DNA of 64,000 nt from CAYSQW01 sp964433135 (GTDB taxonomy: Bacteria; Acidobacteriota; Aminicenantia; Aminicenantales; Aminicenantaceae). The notes beneath the pieces were generated by a model. It was given only the letters and a program-made list of their open reading frames with translations, was not told the origin of the DNA and ran no database searches. Made by a program: the position numbers and the translations under genes. The DNA lies in the NCBI GenBank assembly GCA_964433135.1, contig CAYSQW010000014.1, positions 1 through 64,000 on the forward strand, given 5' to 3'. This document shows positions 27,840 through 36,756 of the stretch, piece after piece (positions within the stretch are counted from its first letter, which is position 1; each line of letters opens with the position of its first letter).

Positions 27840-28176
27840 AAAAAGCCTCCTGCTTCTCAGGTTCCGTTTTCGCGGAAATCTTCTGAAAGCCGCTTATCTT
27901 TCAAAAAGTTAATTCATGGGATTCGACATCCATTTTCGTATATATAGATGGCTTTAGGATGGATTAAGTTGACAACCGCCTTGAAATTCATATTCTCATT
28001 TGCATACGAGATCCGTTTGTAAAAAAGAATCCGGTTGAAATAAGACCCTGTTGTTTCATCCTTCAGTCCGGAAATAAAGGAAAAAAGAAGCAGATGGGGC
28101 TGAAAACCGGGAACCCTTCATCTCAGAAATCCGTATGTATATAATGATGATATCTATGCGAGAGATGAGGTCTGTC
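27840..28176. other. 337-bp intergenic region between divergent permease and surface-protein genes
   Basis: AT-richer than the flanking genes. It contains a plus-strand TTGACA at 27969 and, at 27990-27998, ATATTCTCA, which matches the operator-like box at 5719. No coding potential or RNA gene was recognised in it. Confidence 0.5.
27969..27998 (+). promoter_or_regulatory. Possible promoter with ATATTCTCA box
   Basis: TTGACA (27969-27974) and TATTCT (27991-27996, spacer 16) form a weak promoter about 180 nt before the surface-repeat gene. The -10 region overlaps ATATTCTCA, shared with 5719-5727. Confidence 0.3.
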
Positions 28177-29397
28177 ATGTTGAAAATATCGAGAGCGATG
28201 TTATGCGTCGTCTTGTTTGCGGTCATGGGAATTCAGGGTTGGGCTCAGGGCCAGGATGTGCCGGACGAGGGGCGCCATTATTTCGTCAATCTCTCACTTT
28301 ATTACCCGATCAGCATCAACCGGAGTCCCTACGACAGCGCAAATTTCAATTTGTCGCTGATTTACGGAAGGGTGGGCCGGGTCGAGGGGCTCGACTTGAG
28401 CCTGGTCGGCTCCGCCGTCGGCCGGGAACTTATAGGACTTCAGGTCTGCGGGCTTCTGGGATTGGTGGGGGAATCCGGGGTAGGAGCGCAGATCTCCGGG
28501 CTCATGAACATCTGCGGCGAAGATTTCAAGGGAGCCCAGGTTTCGGGGCTTATGAATGTCGCCGGAGAAAGAGCCGTCGGTTTGCAGGCGTCCGGCCTGA
28601 TTAATATCGCCGGAGAGCAGGGGATGCTTTTTCAGTCCGCTGGATTGGCCAATATCGTGGGGGAAGAGTTCAGGGGAGTTCAAAGCAGCGGTCTGTTCAA
28701 TATCGCCGGTGAAAGCGGCCGGGGTCTCCAGGCTACGGGATTGTTCAACGTTACGGGAGAGGATTTCAAAGGCCTTCAGGCCGCCGGATTGTTCAATGTC
28801 ACCGGAGGAATTCTCAACGGATTTCAGGCCGCCCCCTTCAATGTCGCCGCGGAATCCATCGGGCTGCAGGTCGGACTGGCCAATGTGACCGGATTCTGCC
28901 GGGGAGTGCAGCTGGGACTGGTGAATTACACGCAGGATGAAAACACGGGGGTCCCGATAGGTCTCGTCAACCTGGCTGCAAACGGACATGTCAGTTACAT
29001 GCTCTGGGCCGGAAATACGACGGCGGCCGCCGCCGGTGTCCGGTTTACGGTAGGCCGCGTGTATTCGATCGTTTCCCTGGGCGCTTTCAACTTGGACGAC
29101 GGTATCGCCGGCTCTCTGACTTACGGCTGTCACTACGGCATCTGGGTTCCGGCCGGTCGTTTGAACCTCAATGTGGATGCGGGTTATCGTTTCCGGGATA
29201 ATGAGTCCGTTTTCAGATTCCGGAAAATCGATCCCGACCAGCACATGCTGGAGGCGAGGCTGCTGCTGGAGCTCCCCATCGGGGAGACCGTTTCCTTGGT
29301 TTTCGGGGGCGGCGTCGTTTCCCTCATAGACTGCGGTTTGCCTTTCGATTCCGGGCGCGTGCGGCCGCTGATCGTCGGCGGGATCGAATTCTATTGA
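28177..29397 (+). CDS. Exported surface protein with 16-residue tandem repeats (LA_2272-like)
   Basis: Exported protein (406 residues) with signal MLKISRAMLCVVLFAVMGIQGWAQ. From about residue 87 about nine tandem units of exactly 16 residues follow the consensus G-x-Q-x-S-G-L-x-N-x-x-G-E-x-x-x (for example GLQASGLINIAGEQGM, GVQSSGLFNIAGESGR, GLQATGLFNVTGEDFK). The C-terminal 150 residues alternate hydrophobic and polar and could be outer-membrane beta strands. The pattern fits the LA_2272 family of surface repeat proteins first named in Leptospira. Such repeats would stack as a beta-solenoid. The ATG at 28177 has GAGATGAGG upstream; earlier ATGs do not. Confidence 0.75.
   Translation: MLKISRAMLCVVLFAVMGIQGWAQGQDVPDEGRHYFVNLSLYYPISINRSPYDSANFNLSLIYGRVGRVEGLDLSLVGSAVGRELIGLQVCGLLGLVGESGVGAQISGLMNICGEDFKGAQVSGLMNVAGERAVGLQASGLINIAGEQGMLFQSAGLANIVGEEFRGVQSSGLFNIAGESGRGLQATGLFNVTGEDFKGLQAAGLFNVTGGILNGFQAAPFNVAAESIGLQVGLANVTGFCRGVQLGLVNYTQDENTGVPIGLVNLAANGHVSYMLWAGNTTAAAAGVRFTVGRVYSIVSLGAFNLDDGIAGSLTYGCHYGIWVPAGRLNLNVDAGYRFRDNESVFRFRKIDPDQHMLEARLLLELPIGETVSLVFGGGVVSLIDCGLPFDSGRVRPLIVGGIEFY
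28435..28866 (+). repeat. Degenerate 48-bp coding tandem repeat (nine units)
   Basis: In-frame 48-bp units encode the 16-residue repeat of the surface protein. Units keep frame exactly but differ at many bases, mostly at third codon positions, so they are old or selected at the protein level rather than a recent slippage array. Confidence 0.75.
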
Positions 29398-29460
29398 TTT
29401 CGGAATATCCGGAATCGACATGGTTCTTTTCATGGAAAACCCCTTTTCGATTTTCTTCGG

Positions 29461-29488
29461 TTGACTAAATCCCGCCGGATTGGATAAT
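29461..29488 (+). promoter_or_regulatory. Promoter for the PaaK-like ligase gene
   Basis: TTGACT (29461-29466), 16-bp spacer, GATAAT (29483-29488). The first candidate ATG (29503) is only about 15 nt after the -10, so the message would be leaderless or nearly so if that start is used. Confidence 0.55.
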
Positions 29489-29502
29489 AAATTTGAATAT
29501 CA

Positions 29503-30822
29503 ATGAAGAACGTATTCTATTATTCAAAACGCGGTGCCCGGATGTCGGCAGCCTATCGGGCGGTTATGCCGCCGCTGATCCAACCGCGGGAAAAAATATT
29601 TTCCGCCCGAGATGCCGCGCTGCGCCGCCTGATCACACATGCCTATCACAAGGTTCCTTACTACCGGGATCTCTTCGATCGAAACGGGATCGATCCCCGG
29701 GACATACAAACCGGGGCGGATCTTGAGCGGATCCCCGTGAGCGAAAAGGACGATCTGCGGTGTATCCCGAGCAAAATGACGTTGGCGCGCGACATCGATC
29801 CGAACCGCCTGTTGGAAGTCAAAACCAGCGGCACTTCCGGGGCGCCGTTCACCGTGCGCTTCACGCCGTTGGAATACCGTCTTCTCGGTATGACCTGGTA
29901 TCGGCCTCTGCACTACTTCGGCCGGACACGGCGGAGCAAAGTTGCGGTGGTCATTTACTCCCGTTCGGAACTGGAGAGGATGAGCCGGCTGCAGGAGCAA
30001 ATACGCCGGACTCTCGGCTTTTTCCCTACGCTGGCCATCGATATGGGGATGACTCCGGACAAGATATTGAAAATGCTTCGTGGGTATCGTCCCGATGCAC
30101 TGGGCGCCTACTCGGGGGTTCTGCTTCGCGTGGCGGAGCTGGTTACCGAGGAGGACCGGCGGGACATGGGAGTCGGTACGATCTTTGTGGGGGGGGAAAT
30201 GCTGACGGAGCCCGTGCGCCGCAGGATCGCCTCCGCTTTCGGCGCCCCGGTTTATAATACCTATGCGAGTGAGGAGTTCAGGCTGATCGGGTGGGAGTGC
30301 CGGGAGAGCGGAGCATTTCATCTCTGCAATACTCACTTGATCGTTGAGGTCCTTAAAGACGGGCGCCCAGCGGAACCCGGTGAGCGGGGGGAGCTTGTGG
30401 CGACGAACCTTGTCTCTTATGCCATGCCTTTCATCCGCTACCGATTGGGTGACGTTGTGACCCAGGGGGAAGCAAAATGCGGCTGCGGTCTGCCGTATGC
30501 GACCATCCGGGAGATCGAGGGTCGGAGCCTGGATTATTTCACCATGCCTGACGGTCGTTTGCTCCATCCCTATGATATCGCGCGTGTCATTCTGGATTCC
30601 AGCGGCTGGATCCGAACGCATCAGCTGGTGCAGGAGCGCAGGGACCGAATCGTGCTCTGGGTCGAGCCTTTCGGCGATCCGCCGCCGACGGCCGTTCGGG
30701 ACCTGACCCGGAACGTGTGCCGCCTCCTGGGTCCCGGCATCGAGTTCGAGGTGATCCCCGTCGCCCATATCGAACCGGACCCCAGCGGCAAGCTGCGCTA
30801 TGCCCGGAGTCTCGTTTCCTGA
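29503..30822 (+). CDS. Phenylacetate-CoA ligase-like adenylate-forming enzyme (PaaK/CapK family)
   Basis: ANL-superfamily protein (439 residues) of the PaaK/CapK subgroup, which activates carboxylates as adenylates. The phosphate-binding loop is KTSGTSGAPFTVRFT, the aromatic-adenine region is YNTYASEEFRLIGWEC, and the hinge region includes FIRYRLGDVV and IEGRSLDYF. The C-terminal lid ends in PDPSGKLRYARSLV with the lysine expected for adenylation. CapK-type members next to glycan genes often lack proven substrates. No clear ribosome binding site precedes the ATG at 29503; 29542 is an alternative. Confidence 0.85.
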   Translation: MKNVFYYSKRGARMSAAYRAVMPPLIQPREKIFSARDAALRRLITHAYHKVPYYRDLFDRNGIDPRDIQTGADLERIPVSEKDDLRCIPSKMTLARDIDPNRLLEVKTSGTSGAPFTVRFTPLEYRLLGMTWYRPLHYFGRTRRSKVAVVIYSRSELERMSRLQEQIRRTLGFFPTLAIDMGMTPDKILKMLRGYRPDALGAYSGVLLRVAELVTEEDRRDMGVGTIFVGGEMLTEPVRRRIASAFGAPVYNTYASEEFRLIGWECRESGAFHLCNTHLIVEVLKDGRPAEPGERGELVATNLVSYAMPFIRYRLGDVVTQGEAKCGCGLPYATIREIEGRSLDYFTMPDGRLLHPYDIARVILDSSGWIRTHQLVQERRDRIVLWVEPFGDPPPTAVRDLTRNVCRLLGPGIEFEVIPVAHIEPDPSGKLRYARSLVS

Positions 30823-30865
30823 AAGCTGCGTTGGTCTCCGATATGTCTTCATTAATAAAATAAAC

Positions 30866-30910
30866 TTGACAAGGTGGATGCTCAAGATATATTCTATTTG
30901 TGAATACATA
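30866..30910 (+). promoter_or_regulatory. Promoter and candidate operator of the second padR-permease operon
   Basis: TTGACA (30866-30871), 16-bp spacer and TATATT (30888-30893). Over the -10 lies AAGATATATTCT (30884-30895), identical to 5714-5725, followed by GAATA (30902-30906), which pairs with TATTC (30890-30894). The box would cover the -10 and start site, as expected for repression by the encoded PadR. Confidence 0.6.
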
Positions 30911-30923
30911 TAAGGGGGACATT

Positions 30924-31250
30924 ATGAAACTTCTCTCCCGATCGGAAGAGATCATCCTGATGGCGGTTCTGAATTTGAAGCAGGAAGCTTACGGCATCGC
31001 CATCAGGTCCTATCTTACCGAGGCTACCGGTTTCGAGTGGTCCATCGGAGCCGTCTACGCGCCGCTTCACCGCCTGGAAAACAAAGGCCTGGTAGTGACG
31101 CGTAAAGGCGATCCGGTGAGAGAAAGAGGCGGTCGGAGCAAAATTTATTATCATGTGACTCCGGAGGGCAGGCGGGCCCTGCTGAAGCTGAAAAATATCA
31201 ATGAAAATATCTGGGGGCGTTTAACGATCCCGGATTTCAAGCAAGGATGA
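30924..31250 (+). CDS. PadR-family transcriptional regulator
   Basis: PadR winged-helix protein (108 residues): MKLLSRSEEIILMAVLNL, AYGIAIRSYLTEATGFEWSIGAVYAPLHRLENKGLV, GGRSKIYYHVTPEGRRAL. The ATG at 30924 follows AAGGGGG and is preferred to an upstream TTG. WSIGAVYAPLHRLE replaces the NYGTLYNALEQLL of the first regulator, so it belongs with the third one as a separate PadR subgroup. It overlaps the downstream permease by ATGA. Confidence 0.93.
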   Translation: MKLLSRSEEIILMAVLNLKQEAYGIAIRSYLTEATGFEWSIGAVYAPLHRLENKGLVVTRKGDPVRERGGRSKIYYHVTPEGRRALLKLKNINENIWGRLTIPDFKQG

Positions 31251-33805
31251 TGAGCCGCATCGAGCGAGTGAACCGGCTGCCCGGATCCGCGGAATGGATC
31301 TTGAAGCATTCCATCTCCGGTGAGATCCGGGACCGCGCGATAGGGGATTTCGAAGAGATATATCTTCAGCTGACGCAGGAGCGGAACCGTTTGTATGCCG
31401 GGCGTTGGATTTGGCTGCAGGTGTTGAAGTCCCTGCCTGTCTTTCTGAAGGATGCTTTTGATTGGAGGCTGAGCATGTTCACGAATTACTTGAAGATGAT
31501 CTTTCGCAATATCTTGAGAAACAAGATCCATTACTTCATCAATATCGCCGGGTTGTCCATCGGGATGGCGCTGTTTATCTTCATCGCGGCATTCGTCCTG
31601 AATGAGCTGCGGCACGATCGCGGCCACGGCAACCTGAACCGGATCTATCAGATCGGATCGGGATGGCACAACGGCACTCCCGAGCCGATGGCGGAACTGC
31701 TGCGGGAAAGATTTCCCGAAGTGCTTCGTACGGTGCGTTTCCGTTATAACTTCGGATCGGATAATTACAGGTATAAGGATAAAAACTTTAAAATCCAGCG
31801 CTCCTATTTTGTGGATCCTGCTGTTTTTGAGGTGTTTTCCTTTCCCATGGTCAGGGGAAACCCGGCCGCGGCGCTGCAATCTCCTTATTCCATGGTTTTG
31901 ACCCATTCTGCGGCTGAAAGCATGTTCGGGGAAATCGATCCCGTCGGCGAGGTCGTTCATTATGACGCCTGCGATCTCACGGTAGCCGGGGTGATCGATG
32001 ATATCCCCCAAAATTACACGATCCAGTTCGACGCGCTGATCTCCTTGGAAACGCTTATGCAGCTCAAACCGCATCTTGTCGGCAATTGGAGCTCCTCTTT
32101 GTTCCAGACCTATCTTCTGCTTCCTGAAAATCATGAGCATGCGGCGACCGAAGCCAAAATGAGTCAATTCATGTACGGTAACTATCCCGGATATGAACAA
32201 TGGTCGCCATCGAGGCGGGATCAGGTTCGATTCAGTCTGCGGCCCCTTACGTCGCTCTATTTCGACCGGGACCGCGGCGGAAGCCTGTATCACGGGAATT
32301 TTCAGAATATCACGATTTTCTCTCTGGTGGCCTTTTTCGTCCTGTGCGTGGCGCTGTTCAATTTTATCAACCTTTCAACGGCGGCGGCGTTGTCCCGGCG
32401 TATGGAGGTGGGGATCCGCAAAGTCCTCGGCTCCCGAAGGTCGCAGCTTCTCAAGCGTTTTCTGTTCGAGTCGATATTTCTCACCGCCGGCGCTTCCTTG
32501 ATCGCCTGGGTGATGGTGGGCCTGCTGCGAGGTCGATTCTTTACGCTTATCGGAAAAAGCATCGATTTCAGAACCTTCTTAAGCCCGGCGCCGGTTCTCG
32601 GGTTTCTGGTTTTTGTGCTGTTTGTCGGGTGTGCAGCCGGTCTCTACCCGGCATTCTATCTGTCGGCTTTTCAGCCCTCCGATATTTTAAGAGGAGGCAA
32701 AAGGAAACGGGCCGGTGGAGACAGGTTCCGAAAAGTTCTGACCATCGCGCAGTTCGCGATTTCCATCATATTGATCATCGGGACCTTTACGGTCGGCCGG
32801 CAGCTCGATTTCATTCGGAATCGGGATCTCGGATTCAATAAGGATCAGATCCTGTGGATGGAGCTCGATGATTCTTCGGTGGGCAGGGCGGAACTGCTGA
32901 AATCCCGGCTGTCGTCCGAGCCTTCGGTGGCGGGCGTTGGCCTTACGGATTTCACCAAACCCGGGGTGTGGTCGATATGGTCGATCCCCTGGAAAGAGAA
33001 TAAAGTCGATATGGATGTCTTTGTCGTGGATCCCGAATATGTCGAAACCATGGGACTGGAGATCGTGGCCGGCAGAGATTTTCACCGTGAGAGCGATAAA
33101 GGCCGGGCCTTTATTCTCAATCAGGCGGCGGTTCGAAAACTCGGTATCGAATCTCCGATCGGAGAGAAGATCGATGAGGCCACCTTGGTGGGCGTGGTCA
33201 AGGACTTTAATTTTCGTTCCCTTCACCAGGAGATCAGCCCGCTGGTTCTGTTTTACGAACGGGATGCCTATCCCATCGTCAATATCCGTTTGGCTCCGGG
33301 AAATATGGAAAGGGCCATCGGAGAGATCCGAAGGGTCTGGAACGAAGTTCTGCCCGGCTCGGTATTTGAATATCATTTTTTTGATGAAAGCTATGACGCG
33401 CTCTATAACCGGGAACGAAAATTCGAACAGCTTTTCACGGTTTTCTCGGTATTTGCCGTGATTATCGCCTGCATGGGGCTGTTCGGCCTGGCTTCGTTCA
33501 TGGCCGAACGCCGCACCAAAGAGATCGGCATACGCAAGGTGCTGGGGGCTTCCGGGAGCGGAATCGTATTCCTGTTGACACGGGATTTCGCCGGACTGGT
33601 GATTTTGGCGAATGCGGTCGCCTGGCCGGCGGCCTATCTCGTGATGAACCGCTGGCTCGCGAATTTTGCCTACAGCGTTCGAGTGGAGCTCTGGCTTTTT
33701 CCGGCGGCGGGCATGATCGCGCTGCTGGTCGCTCTCCTGACGATCGGCTTCAAAGCCGTCGTCGCCGCTGCGTCTGATCCGGTGGATTCGCTTCGATTTG
33801 AATAA
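31247..33805 (+). CDS. PadR-linked orphan ABC permease with prefix domain
   Basis: Permease of 852 residues. The cytosolic prefix (about 1-76) includes GDFEEIYLQL and RWIWLQVLKSLP, matching the GDxxEEY / W-W-Q / S-P pattern of the other two PadR-linked permeases. The body starts MFTNYLKMIFRNILRNK; it has ELRHDRGHGNLNRIYQIG in place of the usual SYDRFH, FNFINLSTAAALSRRMEVGIRKVLG, AGLYPAFYLSAFQPSDIL, GVVKDFNFRSLHQEISP, ACMGLFGLASFMAERRTKEIG, and ends PVDSLRFE. Its second periplasmic domain is shorter than in paralogues. It overlaps the PadR stop by ATGA. Confidence 0.9.
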   Translation: MMSRIERVNRLPGSAEWILKHSISGEIRDRAIGDFEEIYLQLTQERNRLYAGRWIWLQVLKSLPVFLKDAFDWRLSMFTNYLKMIFRNILRNKIHYFINIAGLSIGMALFIFIAAFVLNELRHDRGHGNLNRIYQIGSGWHNGTPEPMAELLRERFPEVLRTVRFRYNFGSDNYRYKDKNFKIQRSYFVDPAVFEVFSFPMVRGNPAAALQSPYSMVLTHSAAESMFGEIDPVGEVVHYDACDLTVAGVIDDIPQNYTIQFDALISLETLMQLKPHLVGNWSSSLFQTYLLLPENHEHAATEAKMSQFMYGNYPGYEQWSPSRRDQVRFSLRPLTSLYFDRDRGGSLYHGNFQNITIFSLVAFFVLCVALFNFINLSTAAALSRRMEVGIRKVLGSRRSQLLKRFLFESIFLTAGASLIAWVMVGLLRGRFFTLIGKSIDFRTFLSPAPVLGFLVFVLFVGCAAGLYPAFYLSAFQPSDILRGGKRKRAGGDRFRKVLTIAQFAISIILIIGTFTVGRQLDFIRNRDLGFNKDQILWMELDDSSVGRAELLKSRLSSEPSVAGVGLTDFTKPGVWSIWSIPWKENKVDMDVFVVDPEYVETMGLEIVAGRDFHRESDKGRAFILNQAAVRKLGIESPIGEKIDEATLVGVVKDFNFRSLHQEISPLVLFYERDAYPIVNIRLAPGNMERAIGEIRRVWNEVLPGSVFEYHFFDESYDALYNRERKFEQLFTVFSVFAVIIACMGLFGLASFMAERRTKEIGIRKVLGASGSGIVFLLTRDFAGLVILANAVAWPAAYLVMNRWLANFAYSVRVELWLFPAAGMIALLVALLTIGFKAVVAAASDPVDSLRFE

Positions 33806-34106
33806 GAGCCTCTGCGGTTGAAGCGTAGTTTCTAAATTTATGGCCCTTTCTCGGATCTTTTTGGATCAATCAGAGGATCTGATCCCGGAATTGGCTTTTG
33901 TATTGCATAACTCTTCTTTGGATTCAACCAGGGACTTCTTCCGGCGCTGATTTTGAACGATGGTGAGTGCTTTTTCGTATATCTTATTAACTGTGAGTAT
34001 ACGGGATCGCAAACGCTCCATCATAAGGGTAAAACTGAGGCGAGGCCCAAAAGTAAGTGAAACCCGAAAATTAAGGTGGAATGATTTTAAATGAGGCAAA
34101 GAAGAA
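33806..34106. other. 301-bp intergenic region upstream of a permease
   Basis: No gene was recognised. It contains an inverted repeat ATCAGA-GGA-TCTGAT (33869-33883) without a T-run and CGTATA (33976-33981)...TATACG (33998-34003), which resembles the operator-like dyads elsewhere but does not share their sequence. Confidence 0.4.
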
Positions 34107-36524
34107 ATGCTTAAAAATTATTTGAGAGTCGCTCTGCGCAGCTTGTTCCGGAACAAATTATATTCAGCCATTAACATCTTTGGGCTGGCCATCGGCATGA
34201 CGGCCTGTCTGATGATTTTTCTCTGGGTGCGGCATGAAGTCAGCTATGATCGTTTTCATGGCAATGCGGACCGGATATACCGCATCGAAAGAAAAGTCGA
34301 TTTCAGAGAGATCCACAGCCAGGTGCCGATCACTTCAGGGCCTTACGGTCCCGCCCTGGTAAGCGACTACCCGGAAATAGAAAACTATGTCAGGTTTCAA
34401 CGGCAAGAACTTGTCATCAAAGACCATCGAAATATCAATCGCAAGCAGGAGGTGTTGTTTGCGGATGACTCTTGTTTTGATGTGTTTGATTTTCGCTTGG
34501 AGCGCGGAAATGCTAAAACGGCTCTCGTCCAGCCCAGGTCGATCGTCATAACCCGGGAGAATGCCCTGAAGTACCTGGGAACCGAAGAGGCCGTCGGAAA
34601 ATCACTGACCGTCGACTGGAACGATCAGCCGGTTGAATTTCAGATCACCGGAATCCTGGAAGAGGTTCCACAGGCTTCCTTCGTTCAATTCGATATGCTG
34701 GCTTCGATTGCCACCTATTCGGATGAACGGATGACTCCCTGGTTCAACAATTTTCTTCACACATTTCTGCTGGTTGGAGACGGCGTTTCGCCGCAGATGC
34801 TGGAGCCGAAATTCTCCTCTTTTCTCACAAAGTATATGGCGGCGGATTTTATCCAGCTCTTGGGACCGGATGCGGATATCAATGATGTGTTTCAATTGAA
34901 ATTGAAGCCCCTCCTGAGCATCCATCTTCATCCTGCCGAACAGTTCGAGATCGAACCCCAGGGCAGCCTGACCTCGGTGGTCATCTTTTCAGGGGTCGCA
35001 CTTCTCATCCTGATCATCGCTTGTGTCAATTTCATGAATCTTTCCACCGCAAGGGCCAACCGGAGGGCACGGGAAGTCGGGATGCGCAAAACCATCGGAG
35101 CCCAGAAGCGCCAGCTCTGGAGCCAGTTTTTGGGCGAGTCCGTGCTCCTGGCCTTCATCGCTCTGCTGCTGGCTTTAGGAATGATCCGGCTGTGCCTGCC
35201 GCTGTTTGGGTTTATCTCCGGGAAAGCCCTTTTCTTCAACCAGTTGTTTCTTTCCGGGAATTGGCTGGTTCTGCTCGGAATAACGCTGGCGACGGGCCTG
35301 CTGGCGGGACTTTATCCCGCCTTCTTTTTGACGTCCTTCGAGCCCGCCCAGGTATTGAAGGGCGGTGCTCTCAAGGGCGCAGGGAAAGCCGCTTTCCGAA
35401 CGGTGATGACGGTGGGACAGTTCGTGATCTCCATCATTCTGATCATCGGCACCCTGGTCATTATGCGTCAGATGAATTATATCCAGACGCGCCCTCTCGG
35501 ATTCGACAAGGATAACATAATCGTCATCCCCGTAGAGGACAGTCAAGTGCGCGGGAATATCGAACCGTTTCGCAATGCCCTATCGGCCGATCCCCGTATC
35601 AAATCCGTTGCCGGATCGTCCAGTCTTCCCGGGGATCGAACCTTTAACGACACCGTTTTCAAGCGGGACGATTCCGATGACGTTTTCGATCTGGCTTACA
35701 TGTTTATTGACTACGATTTTATCGATACCATGAACATCGAAGTGTCTCAGGGACGCGGCTTTTCACGGGAATTCGGGGCGGATCAGGAGAATACCTACGT
35801 CATCAATGAAGCCGCTGCCCGGGAGATCGGATACGATCCTGAGGAAGCGGTGGGCAAGCAGCTGTATCGTTACCAGGGGACTGATGAATTCGAGGAAGGG
35901 ACCATCGTCGGCGTTGTGGAAGATTTTCATTTCAAATCGCTGCACCGGGTCATCGAGCCGTTCCTGCTGATGCTCGAGCCGGAAAACACCTATTATATTT
36001 CGGTCAGGATTGCAACAGGCGATTTGGGGGAAACGATCGACTTTATCCGCAACACATGGATGGAAATTTATCCCGGGAATCAATTTGAATACAGTTTCCT
36101 GGATGAAAGGATCCTTCGCCTTTATGAAAGTGAGGGCAGGATGCAGAGCATCTTTCTGGTTTTTTCCGCGCTCTCCATTTTCGTGGCCTGCTTGGGACTT
36201 TTCGGCTTGGCCGCTTACACGGCGCAGGAAAGGACCAAGGAGATCGGTATCCGCAAGGCTCTGGGGGCTTCCTCGGGAAACATCTTTATCCTGCTGAGCC
36301 GGGAATTCACCAAGTGGGTATTGCTGGCAAACATCGTTGCCTGGCCGCTGGGATATTTTGCGATGAACAAATGGCTGCGGAACTTTGCCTACCGGATGGA
36401 CATCGGTTTGACGCCCTTTCTCTTATCCGCTTTTTTTGCCCTTATCATCGCCCTGCTCACGGTCAGTTATCAGTCGATCAAAGCCGCGCTGACCGATCCT
36501 TCGGTCTCACTGCGCTATGAATGA
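34107..36524 (+). CDS. MacB/FtsX-type orphan ABC permease (no prefix)
   Basis: Permease paralogue of 805 residues starting MLKNYLRVALRSLFRNK. Landmarks: AINIFGLAIGMTACLMIFLWV then HEVSYDRFHGNADRIYRIE; LKYLGTEEAVGKSL; LSIHLHPAEQFEIEP; ACVNFMNLSTARANRRAREVG; LAGLYPAFFLTSFEPAQVL; GVVEDFHFKSLHRVIEP; FEYSFLDERILRLYESE; ACLGLFGLAAYTAQERTKEIG; end PSVSLRYE. In its HLHP segment and periplasmic domain it reads closest to the permease at 8655, though it lacks that protein's prefix and PadR partner. Substrate unknown. Confidence 0.9.
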   Translation: MLKNYLRVALRSLFRNKLYSAINIFGLAIGMTACLMIFLWVRHEVSYDRFHGNADRIYRIERKVDFREIHSQVPITSGPYGPALVSDYPEIENYVRFQRQELVIKDHRNINRKQEVLFADDSCFDVFDFRLERGNAKTALVQPRSIVITRENALKYLGTEEAVGKSLTVDWNDQPVEFQITGILEEVPQASFVQFDMLASIATYSDERMTPWFNNFLHTFLLVGDGVSPQMLEPKFSSFLTKYMAADFIQLLGPDADINDVFQLKLKPLLSIHLHPAEQFEIEPQGSLTSVVIFSGVALLILIIACVNFMNLSTARANRRAREVGMRKTIGAQKRQLWSQFLGESVLLAFIALLLALGMIRLCLPLFGFISGKALFFNQLFLSGNWLVLLGITLATGLLAGLYPAFFLTSFEPAQVLKGGALKGAGKAAFRTVMTVGQFVISIILIIGTLVIMRQMNYIQTRPLGFDKDNIIVIPVEDSQVRGNIEPFRNALSADPRIKSVAGSSSLPGDRTFNDTVFKRDDSDDVFDLAYMFIDYDFIDTMNIEVSQGRGFSREFGADQENTYVINEAAAREIGYDPEEAVGKQLYRYQGTDEFEEGTIVGVVEDFHFKSLHRVIEPFLLMLEPENTYYISVRIATGDLGETIDFIRNTWMEIYPGNQFEYSFLDERILRLYESEGRMQSIFLVFSALSIFVACLGLFGLAAYTAQERTKEIGIRKALGASSGNIFILLSREFTKWVLLANIVAWPLGYFAMNKWLRNFAYRMDIGLTPFLLSAFFALIIALLTVSYQSIKAALTDPSVSLRYE

Positions 36525-36756
36525 GTTGTCGATCCTCTCGAGGGGGGCATGCGGCCGGAACGGGTGCAAAACCATCGAGCCGAAATATCCGTAAAAGCAT
36601 TTAGAGACCGTTGGCCTCGGTTTGCGGATTATCGTTTGAATCGTATTGCGGCGACGGTTTTTCAATGCAGAGGAAGGTCGCCGTCCAAAGGTTTTAGAGT
36701 CTTAAGGGATGGCGATGTGTTTTATAAAGAAGCCTGATATTTTGGGAGGTGGATCG

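Noticed and set aside
28435..28866. Regular 48-bp repeats considered as a CRISPR-like or satellite array
   Set aside because: The repeats are in frame, diverged at third positions and encode a conserved 16-residue motif, so they are protein repeats.
29524..30909. Minus-strand open frame of 461 codons
   Set aside because: Antisense to the PaaK-like ligase, which has intact ATP-binding motifs.
33863..33885. Inverted repeat after the permease at 31247 as a terminator
   Set aside because: Short stem without a T-run on either side.
33866..34099. 77-codon minus-strand frame in an intergenic region
   Set aside because: No ribosome binding site, no family resemblance and basic, low-complexity composition; likely chance.
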